Shown piece by piece: positions 1 to 11,700 of a stretch of 64,000 bases of DNA. Both the position numbers and the translations under genes were made by a program. Source of the DNA: Bagarius yarrelli (lineage: Eukaryota > Chordata > Actinopteri > Siluriformes > Sisoridae). Numbering within the stretch: position 1 is the stretch's first letter; each line of letters starts with the position of its first letter. The notes beneath the pieces are model-generated. The model searched no databases, had not been told where the DNA came from, and saw only the letters and a list, made by a program, of their open reading frames with translations. The DNA is taken from positions 1,384,501 to 1,448,500 of the forward strand of contig VCAZ01000099.1 in NCBI GenBank assembly GCA_005784505.1, in the 5' to 3' direction.

Positions 1-1586
1 AGTATTGCAAACATGTTCTCAATGGATTATTCCATTATTTCACTTTACCAGGTAGCTGCGGAATAGTGAAAGTGATTGACAGTCCACGCATTTGTTAAAT
101 AGCTAAAATTGTTTAATTGTGAATATTGCTAATGAGAAATTACAAGCCAGTCTTTCGTAGTTAAATAACTAAATCTGCCTTCTGCTCCTGTCTTAAATTA
201 TAAAAGTTTGAAACTCATAATTGAAGTTCCTGTCTATTTATCTACTGATTTTTAGTGTGTAGAACAATTTCGTGTAATCTGGCAGGTTTTCCGCGGGTTC
301 TTTGAATGTTTTTTCTAATGTTGTACAACATTACTGCATCTTTAGAAAAGAGAACCCTGACACTAAGGTCATTAGATTTATAAGGCTTGTTTTAATGATT
401 ATAACATTATGAAATGCGTAACCTTTTCAGTAGATTAGAGGCACTTGAAAATCTTCGGAATATTTTAATACCCTTCACCGCTTACAGTGTTTATTCTTCT
501 GGAAAACCTTTTACAGCTCTGACAAGGTCTTACAAAAGGTTTTGGAATGAAATTTTCTAATCAGTAGATTATGAAGGTTAAATGAACTCTAATGTTGCCT
601 GTTACAGCTACACAAGTATCCCTACAGCTGATTGACTTTATACCCTTAACCTGATTTGGATGTTTAAAGGAAACAGTCAATTTCACATCTTTTTTTGCTC
701 AGCTCCAAAATTGAACAGCAAATTATTCATTGAACTAATTTTCCTTTTTTTTTACAGGCCAAGAAAATCTACTATATGAATAAACAAGAGTTCAATAGTT
801 TAATAGTTTTTTAATAGTTTTTTAAAAGTTTTAATATTGTGTAAGTAACTGCATTAGTGTTTAATCATGTATTTGACACCTCTTAGCAGTGTCTTAGCTC
901 AGTGAAAAACGAGGTGGTCAGATTTTTTTAGATCCATTTCAGGTTTAATAAAAGATTTAGAAGCGTCTCTAGAACACACCCTATCACAGTTATGACTAAA
1001 GGGGAGTTTTCTACACTCATCTGTGTATCCTTTTACAAGTTACCGGCTCATTGCTTCACGTATCTCTGGAGGATCTGAGCTAATGGCAGATTAGTTTTGT
1101 GGGAATTGTTTTGAAATCCACTCTGGCTGTAAGATCTCAGCTCACATGCATGAATGCCATAAAGGCCCTTTGTGTATTATTTTAAAATACCCTTTGTGAT
1201 TCATAGATTATGTAAATAACTCGAGTCCAAACAGTTTACCATTGTTTTTTTAGGGGTTTAATAGATTAATTCAGAGCGGATTTGGCAGGTACAAAGAAAA
1301 AAATTTATTTCTTGGTGATTCAGCAAATTCTGTCGGCAGGCATTTCCTGAAAAAAAGCAAAGTTTAGAACCTGCATGCCAAATAAAAAGTTTGTCTCTAC
1401 CACTGATGCAATAAAGAATATTAAAATGTGTGACATGGCTGTTCTAGTTTAAAGATCTAGACCATTTCTGACTAGACTATTTTAGGATAAATAAATCTAT
1501 CCGTATTAACGCATCACACATTCACAATGCAAGTGTGGCTCCTTCATGTATACTTCATGAAGAAATTATTTGTTTTCAAATGACAG
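1..1586. other. AT-rich sequence with no recognised gene
   Basis: No open frame or splice-bounded exon could be supported here. The stretch contains the first copy of a diverged duplication (about 597-1012) and otherwise unique-looking AT-rich DNA. It could be intron or 3' flank of a gene lying to the left. Confidence 0.5.
597..1012 (+). repeat. diverged direct duplication, copy 1
   Basis: About 400 bases here match 3047-3437 in the same orientation with many substitutions and small indels. Shared landmarks in the same order are a 'taacctgatttgg' block, a 'gaaacagtca' block, 'tcaggtttaa' and a 'catcacagt/atcacagt' block. No coding frame is conserved between the copies. It is either an old local tandem duplication or two copies of a dispersed repeat. 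Confidence 0.65.
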
Positions 1587-1808
1587 GATGATCAGAAAAG
1601 AGAAGATTTTATGCTGCATCAGCTCAGTACCAGAAGAAAAAAAACTGAAAGAGGGCATAGCACCATTTGCCCGCATTTTCCAGCTCTCACTCCACCTTAT
1701 GAGGGTAGGGGAACGTCCGTGCCGGCACGTAGTCCCAGGAATTTTGCCACAACAAAACCACAAGCTGTAACTAACGTCATCAGGAATGTACTGGATGAAC
1801 AGCAGTGA
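1587..1808 (+). CDS. candidate 3'-terminal coding exon, product unknown
   Basis: A pyrimidine-containing acceptor ending in 'gacag' at 1586 is followed by 73 open codons and a TGA at 1806-1808. The peptide starts DDQKREDF and ends IRNVLDEQQ; it is basic and Pro/Ser/Arg-rich in the middle, without membrane segments or a motif I recognise. If real it is the last exon of a plus-strand gene whose other exons lie left of the window. Support is only the splice site and the reading frame. The opposite strand is also open over much of it (1566-1763), which weakens the case. Confidence 0.3.
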   Translation, partial: DDQKREDFMLHQLSTRRKKTERGHSTICPHFPALTPPYEGRGTSVPARSPRNFATTKPQAVTNVIRNVLDEQQ

Positions 1809-2009
1809 CTGATCTCATTCTGAATAAGGACATGCAAAAAGCAGCAAGCAAACTGGTAAAAATCTGACAGCATACATTATAATACTGAGAAACTGCAGGA
1901 TGATAATCCTGATCCTAGATGTTTCAAAAAGAAGAGTTTTGTATTAATACTAAAACCCAGGTTAAAAAAAATATCTTAAACAGGAACTTGTGGGGAGCAC
2001 ATCGACATA

Positions 2010-2285
2010 CAGTATCTCACAAAAGTGATTACACCCCTCTAATGTCAGCAGAGTAGACAATGTGCAGCTTGTATAACAGTATAGATTCAATGACCTCTTA
2101 AAAATAACTCAATATACAGCCATTATTGTCAAAATAGCTGGCAACAAAAGTAATAACAGCTTTACATAATTTAACCATGCAAAATACTACACCGTTATAC
2201 AGCCTGCACATTGATTACTCTAATATATATCCAAGTTTCATTTCTATATTGCCCCAAAATGTTTGCTGATTTTTGCAAGATACTG
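2010..2285. mobile_element. short non-autonomous Tc1/mariner-type element
   Basis: The ends are inverted copies of one terminus ('cagtatctcacaaaagtg' on the left, 'tgcaagatactg' on the right), each flanked by the dinucleotide TA, the target duplication of Tc1/mariner elements. The inner arms also pair loosely ('gtgcagcttgtataacagt' against 'accgttatacagcctgcac'). At 276 bases it has no transposase and is a MITE-like deletion derivative. Confidence 0.75.
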
Positions 2286-4165
2286 TATATGTTGCTATTG
2301 CACTGCGGGTGTCTCTTTTACTTTACCTACTGTCCTATCTGATTAATAATGGCAAAAATGCCCCAAAATATATTTTAATAAACCCAACTCTGAACAACCT
2401 ATACTGTATTCATGAAAACATGCACAGTTCATTGTTTTATTAAAACTTTTAACAATTCAGTAAATTCATTCAGTTTCCTACTATAATGTAAAATAGGAAA
2501 CCTTTCCACACTCAGGAACAAAAGTTTAGAACCCAAAACTTCAGTGACATGGTGCACAGAGGTCACTGCTTCAGGGCCCCCAGTTTCATCCTAAACTCGG
2601 GTTACAGCCCTTGGAGTTTCACAGGGCCTCCTATGTCTATAATTTCCTTTAGGTTTCTTTAATCTTCGGTGGGTTGGCTAATCTATATTAGCCTTAGGTG
2701 TGTGTGTGTGTGTCTCATTTAAGAATTTTTCTTTGCTCTATGTCCAGTGTTTGCAAGCGTGTGAGATAAATCAATAAATTAAAGAACCTTTATTTTAAAA
2801 GTGTGTTAATCTGTAGTTCCTATAAAAGTATTTTGTATTTGCAAAAAAACAGATCCAATTATATAGATATTGGACTGACAGGATTCTGGTAGTGTGAGGG
2901 GTCATTAGCGTGTCTGATACACAGGAAAAACTAAAGAATTTGGACCTCTAATTAGTAGAATCATAACAAAGAAAAGTTAAAATAACCGAATACCTTAATA
3001 TTGTCCGATACAGACCATGGTGTGTTTTTTGCCTAGCTCTAAAGCTCAACAATTATCTCGAGAGTTGATTGAGGTTATACCTTTAACCTGATTTGGCTGT
3101 TTAGGGGAAACAGTCACCTTCCCACCTTTGTTTGCTTAGCTACAAAATTTAACACCAAATGAATCAATGGACTGAGTTTTCTTTTACAACACAGCAGCCA
3201 GATGAGAGAACACCGATCATATGAATAATCACAAACAACATGTCGGGATTTCGTAACTGTGTTAGCGCTTAATCATGCTTCCCACAGCCCGTGCTCTTCT
3301 CAGCAGTGTCTCGACTCAGGGAAAAATGATGAAGCCAGATGTTTTTGATCATTATTTGTGACTGCTCATTTCAGGTTTAAAGAAAGATTTATAAGGACGT
3401 CTAGCCCACACTGCATCACAGTAATGTCTGAGAGAGAAAAAAAAACATGAGTGACATGAATTATCACTCTGTATAATACCAAACACAGTGCAACACTAGA
3501 TTACAACATTGATCCTAAACAGAAACTCTGTCTGTACAACCTGTACAACCTTTATAGTCTTCATTACTTTATTTACAAATGCTAATCATTTATAAAGTTT
3601 CCTACCACAGTTCAGATAAAGAACCTGAAACAGAATAAATGGCACAAAATGCTAAGAAGCAGCAAGACATTTTTCAATATTTCCTCTTTAATTATTTTTA
3701 AGCTAAAAAAATTATACTTGGCTGCATATAAATAGCATCATGATAACGAAAGCAGGCCAGAAACCAAAGCAAATCCGAACATTTTTTAAAAAAGCGCAAA
3801 TATTTCTGTCCAATTAAAAATTCGATTTTTTTCTACAGACTTAAACACACGGAAATATGAACTCAAACAAGAACTGAAAAGTTCTTCAGGAAAGCTATAA
3901 TATCTGTTTAAGTTTACTCAAACAGAAGCTCACTCCTGTCCCTGATTACTCTTCACTTACAATGTTTCATGGCTTTAAATACAATCATTTAGAATATAAT
4001 TACACTATAATAACACAGATTGCAGAACAATTTAAAGCACTATCACACCTTAACTTGCGTATTTAATAAACGTTTAAATATCTATTTTTTCAATTTATGC
4101 TTCTTGTATCTTTTACCTGTCTGCTGCACACAATTTACACCCAAATTAACTTGCATGTTACTTAC
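2286..4165. other. non-coding stretch, second copy of duplication inside
   Basis: No exon was recognised. It holds a short (GT)n run near 2699-2713 and the second copy of the duplication seen at 597-1012. If the exon at 4166-4277 is real, this is where its downstream exons or first intron would lie on the minus strand. Confidence 0.5.
3047..3437 (+). repeat. diverged direct duplication, copy 2
   Basis: Second copy of the segment at 597-1012, same orientation, about 2.4 kb away, with order and spacing of the conserved blocks kept. Divergence is high, so the event is old. Confidence 0.65.
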
Positions 4166-4277
4166 GTTTTTGATGTTCATCCTCATGTTCTTTGCTCACA
4201 TCTTCTTCAGAGGAACTGGTTTCTCCCTGTACCTGACTGTGAACGAGGAAGAGGGTGATGAAGAGCCATGACAGCAT
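4166..4277 (-). CDS. first coding exon of a putative secreted protein
   Basis: Read on the minus strand from the ATG at 4277, the exon encodes a typical signal peptide (MLSWLFITLFLVHSQVQG), then an acidic Ser/Glu-rich segment with SSSEED and EHEDEHQK. It ends at a perfect donor (AAC/GTAAGT, at 4165). It is 37 codons plus one base, so the frame continues into an exon to the left that I could not identify. A TATA box lies 92 bases upstream (4369-4377). Acidic Ser-Glu motifs after a signal peptide occur in secreted phosphoproteins and prohormones, but the family is not recognised. Confidence 0.5.
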
Positions 4278-4368
4278 GCTGATGCCTGTTTTTCCCGTTT
4301 TTTTAGCAAGTTGAATGTCTCCACACACATGCAGGCGCACACATACACAATTATTTATGCAGTCGCAC

Positions 4369-4377
4369 TTTATATAC
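4369..4377 (-). promoter_or_regulatory. TATA box
   Basis: Minus strand reads TATATAAAG, a strong TATA match, about 92 bases upstream of the ATG at 4277. The spacing suits a transcription start near 4340 and a short 5' leader. Confidence 0.5.
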
Positions 4378-4496
4378 ACATACACAAACCCTCAGCTTCA
4401 CCGACTTGCAGGTCTGTCACCTGAGGCGGAGCTTTAAAGGCTGCCCTCAGGAAAGCCTCCAATCAGGAGTCATCACAAGGTGCCCTGGACATCTTT

Positions 4497-4500
<4 letters not shown>

Positions 4501-4533
<33 letters not shown>
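4501..4533 (+). repeat. (CT)n microsatellite
   Basis: Uninterrupted CT dinucleotide run of about 33 bases. Confidence 0.95.
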
Positions 4534-4536
<3 letters not shown>

Positions 4537-7025
4537 CTCTCTTTCTTTTTTAAAGATTAAATACTGACTAATCTTATATCTCAGTCTTTACACACCACAT
4601 ACTGTACACACTCATTACAAAGTACAGAAAATTTGATTCCATTGAAGACCTCACCGAGTGCTGATTTTTAACCCCAGTACAGGTCTGTCCCTGCTTAAAC
4701 CCCACAGTCACCCCCTCCCTTATTTAATGAAGGAAACGAATTTTAGCGTCAGGACGCAACACTGTGAGCTGTTTTGTCTGTCTTTCAGAAACACCACATC
4801 TAAAAAAAAGGTCTTCAGAGCACAATGTGAACAGTGTGAACAGAACCCTTATTCGCAAAACAGTTCATTCTACCACTGAAAGTTTTTAGCTAAACGTTTT
4901 TTTTCTTAAAACCTATTTGAAAATGGCAGAGTTAACATTATTGCTACGGATGATTTAATCATGCTTATTAACTTAGCACACAGCGATTGGGTTAATAGGA
5001 GAGGAGTCTCTGTTAGACATTCATTTATAGCAGTACTGTTAAGGGCAATATTATGTTGCTATATTGAAATAAAAATTAAAAATAAAAATGTTAATTGCTA
5101 CATTCGGATAAACAGTTTAAAATGCAGATTGCAGGTAATTAAACAAGTATATGTTCTGCTTCTCGTGAGGAATTGGTGGATATGCATATTACCTGCCTGC
5201 TAATTAACAGAGTAGAATAATAATAACACTGGCTAATAGTAAGGCATACAAACATAAAAGAAAACCCAAATGGATGCAGGAACAGCTGTTATGTCTTACC
5301 CATCTTGTTAATGAAAACAAAGCTATAATTAAGAGAAAAGACTGTAGCGAAAAGTTGAAAAAAGTTGTTTCTATTTTGTTGGTAAAGTGACCGCGTCCCT
5401 TACAGGTTCTAGAACTTTCTTATAACCCTCGCGAGTAAGACAATAATTTTTTAAAGCCCATTATCGTCAAATGTTTAAAAAATGTTCATGTTCCAAAGCA
5501 GATCCATTTTAGGATTTTAGTTTGTGACTTGGTCTTAGTGACTTTTCACAGACTTAGGAGCTAATTTTAGTGCTAAAACGCTTCATGCAAAAATTCAGGA
5601 CTCCAAAATGTAGAAATGACACACGTTATTTTTTAATCTGTGAGTTATGAGCTATATGTTCTGTAAAATAAGTGCCCCAAAATTTTAAAATGTTCTGGTT
5701 AATTGTTCGGATTGTATTGAAGTCTTCCTCTTAAACAGTATCTGTCTTTATCTATTGTCACATTTTGTTTAAATTGCTCAGTACATTTACTCTTCACTTT
5801 TCCAGCATGAGATCTTTAGTCTTACCCAATCCCAGATCCTAAAATAGTAAATGGCGGGAAAGTGGCATCAGGTGTCAGTCAAGACGATTTCAGCCTGTGG
5901 GCAGTTTTGGAAAGACAATTAAAAGAGACTGTCCGTCCGTAAAAACCTGTGTTTACATCTGTTGACACACACCCCAAGCCATTAGTTCCTTAGTATTGCT
6001 CAGCCACTTCCACTTAACTCCTGAACACATACTTTCCTCCAGGCATAAGTGTCTTATGTGCTTATTACGTTCTTTTTACAGCAGAGAGCAAAAATAAATG
6101 ATCTGATGAGTGTGATCTTTGGTGATGCACAGGGTCATCCACCCCCTCCCAAATTCATGAGGGAAAACAAATCAGCAACAGCAGATATTCCAGGTATTTT
6201 CAAAGGTCAAGAAGAGGTAACTTCCTTAAATTTAGCTTTCTGTAGAACAAGCATGCAAGTGGGTGTGCTGGATTTAGTATATAAGTATAGATTACAAGTT
6301 AATATTATTAATACCTCAGCTTCTGAGAACCACTTTTAATTATTCGCATCTGTTTTACAGCTGAACTGAAAAAGACAAAGTGGACATTAATTTAGTAAAA
6401 ACCATTCAAGTCAAGTCATATGTTGAGAAATCCTATGAACCCCAAAATTAACACGTTCTACATACTGAGTATCTGTGGTAGGGCTCAAGATTCTCTTGTT
6501 CAGACATTTTTTAAGCATTTTTTTAATTCCTCTGTTATCAGTGAAAATTCTCATCATTTATGAAACGTCACTTTAGCAAGGATTACATCTGCAGGTCCCG
6601 TATTGATACAATCAGACACACGAATGTCATAACATGCAGGGGTCAGAGAGACTCCGATTCCTGTGAGGAATTTCAGACGTGCCTAATCAGGTCGGTTATT
6701 TGTTATGTGTTGGTGTAAAACACCTCCTTTTCCTACTTCTTTATATAAGTTACTAAACATTTCCTTAATAATTAACTCTGAAACTGAGTTTCCCTTGTTT
6801 TGCTGTGACATAATCAATTTGACCAGAATCAGCAAAGGGTTTGAGATTTGTACCTGCCTCCCAGTGTGTTGATTTATTAAGGGGAAAGTAAACCGAAGTG
6901 ATTAGGAAGCCTGTAGAGCAAGATGTTTTAGCTGTTTTTAGATGATAAGAAAAAAAAGCCATCACCAAATTTGATAAATAGTTTAAATTACAATGTCTGG
7001 CCAAAATTTAAGGTTGATGCAGATT
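4534..7025. other. intergenic sequence, one weak candidate exon
   Basis: AT-rich sequence without recognised genes or long repeats. The only coding-like signal is the splice-bounded block at 6082-6216. Confidence 0.5.
6082..6216 (+). CDS. weak candidate internal exon, product unknown
   Basis: A good acceptor ('tctttttacag') is followed by 45 open codons and a donor GTAACT after GAAGAG; an alternative donor GTATTT follows CCAG at 6192. The peptide (starting QRAKINDLMSVIFGDAQG, with a PPPP run) looks more protein-like than random AT-rich DNA, but I know no match. No neighbouring plus-strand exon was found, so it may be chance. Confidence 0.2.
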
Positions 7026-7330
7026 GTAAAATATCTGGCATGCGGGTGTTAGTTGGAATATGCACGCGTACTTTTCATCAACAAGCCGTAAAACTTTCCT
7101 AGCAAGGTAATCTTTCCGAAGAAGCAGCTTAATGATATGGCAGTGTTTGGGTAGTTAATGGGATGAACACATGCAGACTGAAGTTCTATGTAGAACATGT
7201 AAATCTCGAGTAACAACGCAAAACAAATACAATGTGTATCAGCTATAGTCGAGAGAGAAATCTTCAAACAGACGAATGTGGCTAGATACGTGTTTTTTTT
7301 TAAATATTGCATTTATCTTTAATATCAGAA
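7026..7330 (+). repeat. partial copy of hAT-like MITE
   Basis: Shares ordered blocks with 24,420-24,710: 'caacaagccg', 'atatggcagt', 'acatgcagact', 'gaacatgtaaatct' and the end 'atattgcatttatctt'. It lacks the left terminus seen in the other copy. Confidence 0.6.
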
Positions 7331-7782
7331 ATTTATTGTGTATTTCTTTAGATGTTTTACACATATATTTATTAGGTTTATATATATATGTTTTATTACA
7401 AGTACACTAGTTACTACAGTTTTCCAAAGTGCACTGACCGCTAATATTTTATACAAACTTTCTACATTGCAATTATAATGTAAATACTAGATAAACTATT
7501 TCGATTTCTCTGTAAGTTTGTAAATATGGTGGCATTGACAAAAAAACCCAAAACCTCCAAGCTTAAATCACACAGCCCTACCGAGTCGTGCTATCTGCCT
7601 TTTCGCTTAAACAAAGTTTAGCTTAAAAAAAAACAACAAAACAAGCTCTTTATACAAATTCTCCACATGGAAGAAACCAATCTATCAGCTGATCACAAAC
7701 AAACAAGCGGACTCTGTAAACATACCGTTTCCCTTAGAAAACAGAATCAGCAGAACCGTCATTACTTTCCAAAAACAGAATC

Positions 7783-7788
7783 TTTATT
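7783..7788 (-). terminator. candidate dcp2 poly(A) signal
   Basis: AATAAA on the minus strand about 0.95 kb downstream of the dcp2 stop. It is a plausible 3' end; other weaker signals exist, so the true site is unproven. Confidence 0.35.
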
Positions 7789-8738
7789 AAAAAAAACAGG
7801 AAAGATATAAGGAACTGCACATACAAGGTGGGACTAAAGTAACATTTGCATACGAGTCTGATTTCCACATGTACTGCATTTACTTTTGAATGAATCAGTG
7901 CCAACTTTACAGAGGACATGGAAGATAAAGAATAGGAGGAGAAAAAACTGAAAAAGGAAATGTAGAGGTAACTCTAGCAGCATTTTAAAGCCTAATGGAA
8001 AGAAAAAAAAAAATCAAGTTGCTTGATGTAATTTTTTAAAAAATTCACATTCGAAGGCAAAGGGTGAAATTAGTTAGTGTGAAAAATTAAAATTTGAAAG
8101 ATTTTACATGACGCAAGAACAGCTGAATGATCTCGCATATCTCCGGCTCAGGACTGGAAGAAGCAAAATGGGACTGGCTTTCTTTCTTCAGCATCAATGA
8201 TGCTCAATCTTAAAGAACTGTTACGTCTTTGTTATGATTAGGTGATTTTGTGTTTACACTGGACTGGAGAATGCAGGAAAGATGTTGTTCTTTGAGTTAG
8301 ATCATACGGACTCAGCAGTGCATCATGGTTTAAAAAAGGCATAAACACAAATTCTCTACGTAGAGTAAAGAACCTCTCTAATAGAGAACCTGGCAATCTA
8401 AAGGCATTTTTCTATTCAGACACTTTTAACGTTCTAGTGATAAAAGCTCAACAGCTGCAATCCTGCGTGACTCATCTTTACCAAAAGGAAATAAAACGAT
8501 GACTGCACACATCTAAATACGATCTAAAATGACCCAAGATTCCTAGCAGTTATGGGTCATGCATACAGAAACTTGTATTGCGGATGTAAAAGAGTTTCAC
8601 CTAACAGTCATAATTGTCCGACAACCTTTATTTGACTGCCTTTTTTTTTTTACAGAACAAACAATGACCATGCGAGTTTCCTAGAACGGCTCAAACGGCA
8701 ACAGTGCCTTAAAAAACGAGGAACTGAGATGGAGGTAG

Positions 8739-11700
8739 TCAGGAGTCAAAGCACGACCTCATGATTGCCTCACGATCGAACTTGAAGTTAAGGAAGGACT
8801 TCGAGGAGTGAATCTGCTCGCATTCCGACTGCCCATTCAAGCCACGCATGTCACTCGCTGCATCTGGAGTAAAAGGGGAAAATTTAGTTTTTAAAAACTT
8901 ATTCTCTATAACGCTAATAATCGTTATTACAGTAAATCTAAATAAAATACTTAACAGCCAAAAGCTCTGCAATAAAACTAAATTAGAACTTGTATTTTAA
9001 TGCATCATTAGATATCTGTATATATTTCATACAGTATCTATTAAAAGGAGCATTCTACAGTGTTCCCAAGGTGAGGACGGGTATATTCGAGTTGGGTTCC
9101 TCTCATATCATCCCATCACCTCAGGCTCGATCATTATAGCTGCAATATATGAAATTTCATATTTTATATAAAAAGAGAGACAGACAGCCTGCAGCGCGCA
9201 CACAATGGTGAAAACCAAATATGTGTAATTTTCAAAAGAGCGAGAGAAAAAGAGTGAGCGAAAAAGAGGGAGAGATAGAGAGACACACACAAAGCAAAAA
9301 TATGTAATTTTGCAACAAAAAAAAAAAGAGACAGAGAAAGACAGATAGAATAAAGAGACAGAGAGAATAGAAAGTGTAAAAGAGAGAGACAGAGAGAGAG
9401 ACAGATAGAATAAAGAGACACGAAGAATAGAAAGTGTGAGAGAGAGAAAGAGACAGAGACAGATAGAATAAAGAGACATGAAGAATAGAAAGTGTGAGAG
9501 AGAGAGAGACAGAGACAGAGACAGATAGAATAAAGAGACATGAAGAATAGAAAGTGTGAGAGAGAAAAACAGATAAAGAGACAGAGAGAACAGAAAGTGT
9601 GAGAGAGAGACAGAGAAAGACAGATATTGGTACCAGTTTTATTACGCTCAGTTATATTAAGGTGCCAGTTATTCAAGTTCTATTAAGTTGTGGTTAATTT
9701 TCTGATTTTAATACTCAACCCTGGACTAAATATACAGGTGCCATAATGTCACGTCTTTAAATTAGGTAACCTAAGTTTATCCCTGAAGAATCAGCTTCCA
9801 ATGGCAATAAACAAAAGAAGAAAATGTATTTTGCACTTTGCTTTATAACATGGCATCTGCTCAAGAATGAAGTTTTTTCAGCTTTGCTTAAGATTTAAGG
9901 CTCACACACACTCCCTTTAGTAGATCATTCTTATTCCTGTCATTATTGGTATTTTCCATGTTTAGCTCTTAAAGAAACCAAATAAGCCTCATTATATTTG
10001 CTTTACCATTACTTCTTACTCAAATGTATATGCTATAAATGCAAATATAATAGCTTATCAGATGGGGACAACTTCCTGTAATTAGCCTAATACCACATGA
10101 ACAACCTGCACCGAGAGACTGCAGACTTAAAGTCCAGATTTTATCAAAGAAAAACCACGGAATGCTGCTTCGACTGGTCACATGAATATTCACGAGACTA
10201 TTTCTGATTAGATAAACTCGATTGTTCAGTCACTGTAACCCTGCTGAATGTACCTGCATCGAAGTTGTCTTGCAGTCTTCTGGGTTGAAGCTTTTTTTCA
10301 TCTCTCTATAAGGAAGTTATCATAAAAGAGCCTCATTGTTTGTAGAAAAATACAAAACATCCTGCAAGACAAACATTTAGTAATGCCTGCATGGAAAAGC
10401 GTGATGTACGTTATACATCACTCACCTCATTCATCCTTTTCTTTACATTAGGAGAATCTTGATGCTTCTTTCCGTTACATTTCACATTATGGTTCTGCAA
10501 AAACACAGCAAGAACAAGCTTTAATGCAGTTTCCACTGTCTAAATTTTGCTATAATAATTTAATTCACAGCTGCTTATCTGACTGATAAGGTCTACAAAA
10601 TCTACGTTTCTACAATGTTTAAAAAAATCCTCTTCTTGTGTATGTACACAAAAAAACCCCAGAAACATTAAGTCTATTGTCATAAATACACCACTACTGC
10701 CCTCTTCTGGTCATCACGTTTAAAATTTTACAAATACAATAAAAAAAGGTGGATATTAACATTATTTCAAGTTTAATACTAACTCTCAATTTTTCTTTAC
10801 AGCCTTTAACTCACTATGAATATTTTATTCAAATCTTATTATACCTGCCTTTGTGTAGAACACACACACTTTAGTCCATGAAAAAAAAAAAAAAAAAATT
10901 TAAAAATGACCTATTTTGTAATTGTTTGACACTGGGACTGTTTCTTTTCTGTAAATACAAGCACAATGACCCAAACCCACTTACTGCTGTCACTAAAGCA
11001 TGTACATCATATAACACAAATTATACTTGCAGTTTGTTTTCATTTATGTTTCCTCGAAACTGTTTTTCTATTAATCTTGCCAATTGTCATAGTAGGCGGT
11101 TATAGACGAGAAGACAGGTGAGAATATCTCTCAATGAAATCCTAATGAACGGGTGTAAAAATTGTAGCTAATAGGATGATGTTCAACTTTTATTGCAATA
11201 GTTTGTTTATACTTTTTTCCTAAGCTATAATATCTGGGCACATTTATTTTGGATTGGATATTCCTGTAATAAACTTTGCTTTGTGTGTTGGGCAATGTCT
11301 TACTGGAACAGACGTTTTTGGAGAGCTGTTCACATTGTTGTTTTCAACCTGGCCAGTATGAGATTTTTCAGCGTGAACTGTTTATGGTCCTAAACTAACA
11401 GGTATGAGCCCAAAAACGAATTCTATGCCTCACTCAGAGTCCTTTCATCCAACATAATAAACACATAAGTGTTCAGTGCAGCAGGCGACTGTGAATTAAT
11501 AAGCAGTTGTTTAGGAAAAAGAGGATAAGGAGGAATAAGGCCACATTTTTTTAATAAGAGCACGTTGTGGAGTAATGGCACATTCAAATTGCAATGGAGG
11601 AGCTGAATGATGGAGGTAACCGGTAAAATTGTAAGGGATGTTTTGGTGAACTTTAAAAATCCACCATAACACATATATTATTATTTCTATTTTCCTTAAT

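Noticed and set aside
9108..9676. Two long minus-strand frames rich in Ser and Leu
   Set aside because: They read through a GA-rich minisatellite in the dcp2 intron; the open frame is a by-product of the repeat.
11423..11674. 83-codon minus-strand frame in a dcp2 intron
   Set aside because: No splice sites, no recognisable domain, not joined to neighbouring dcp2 exons.
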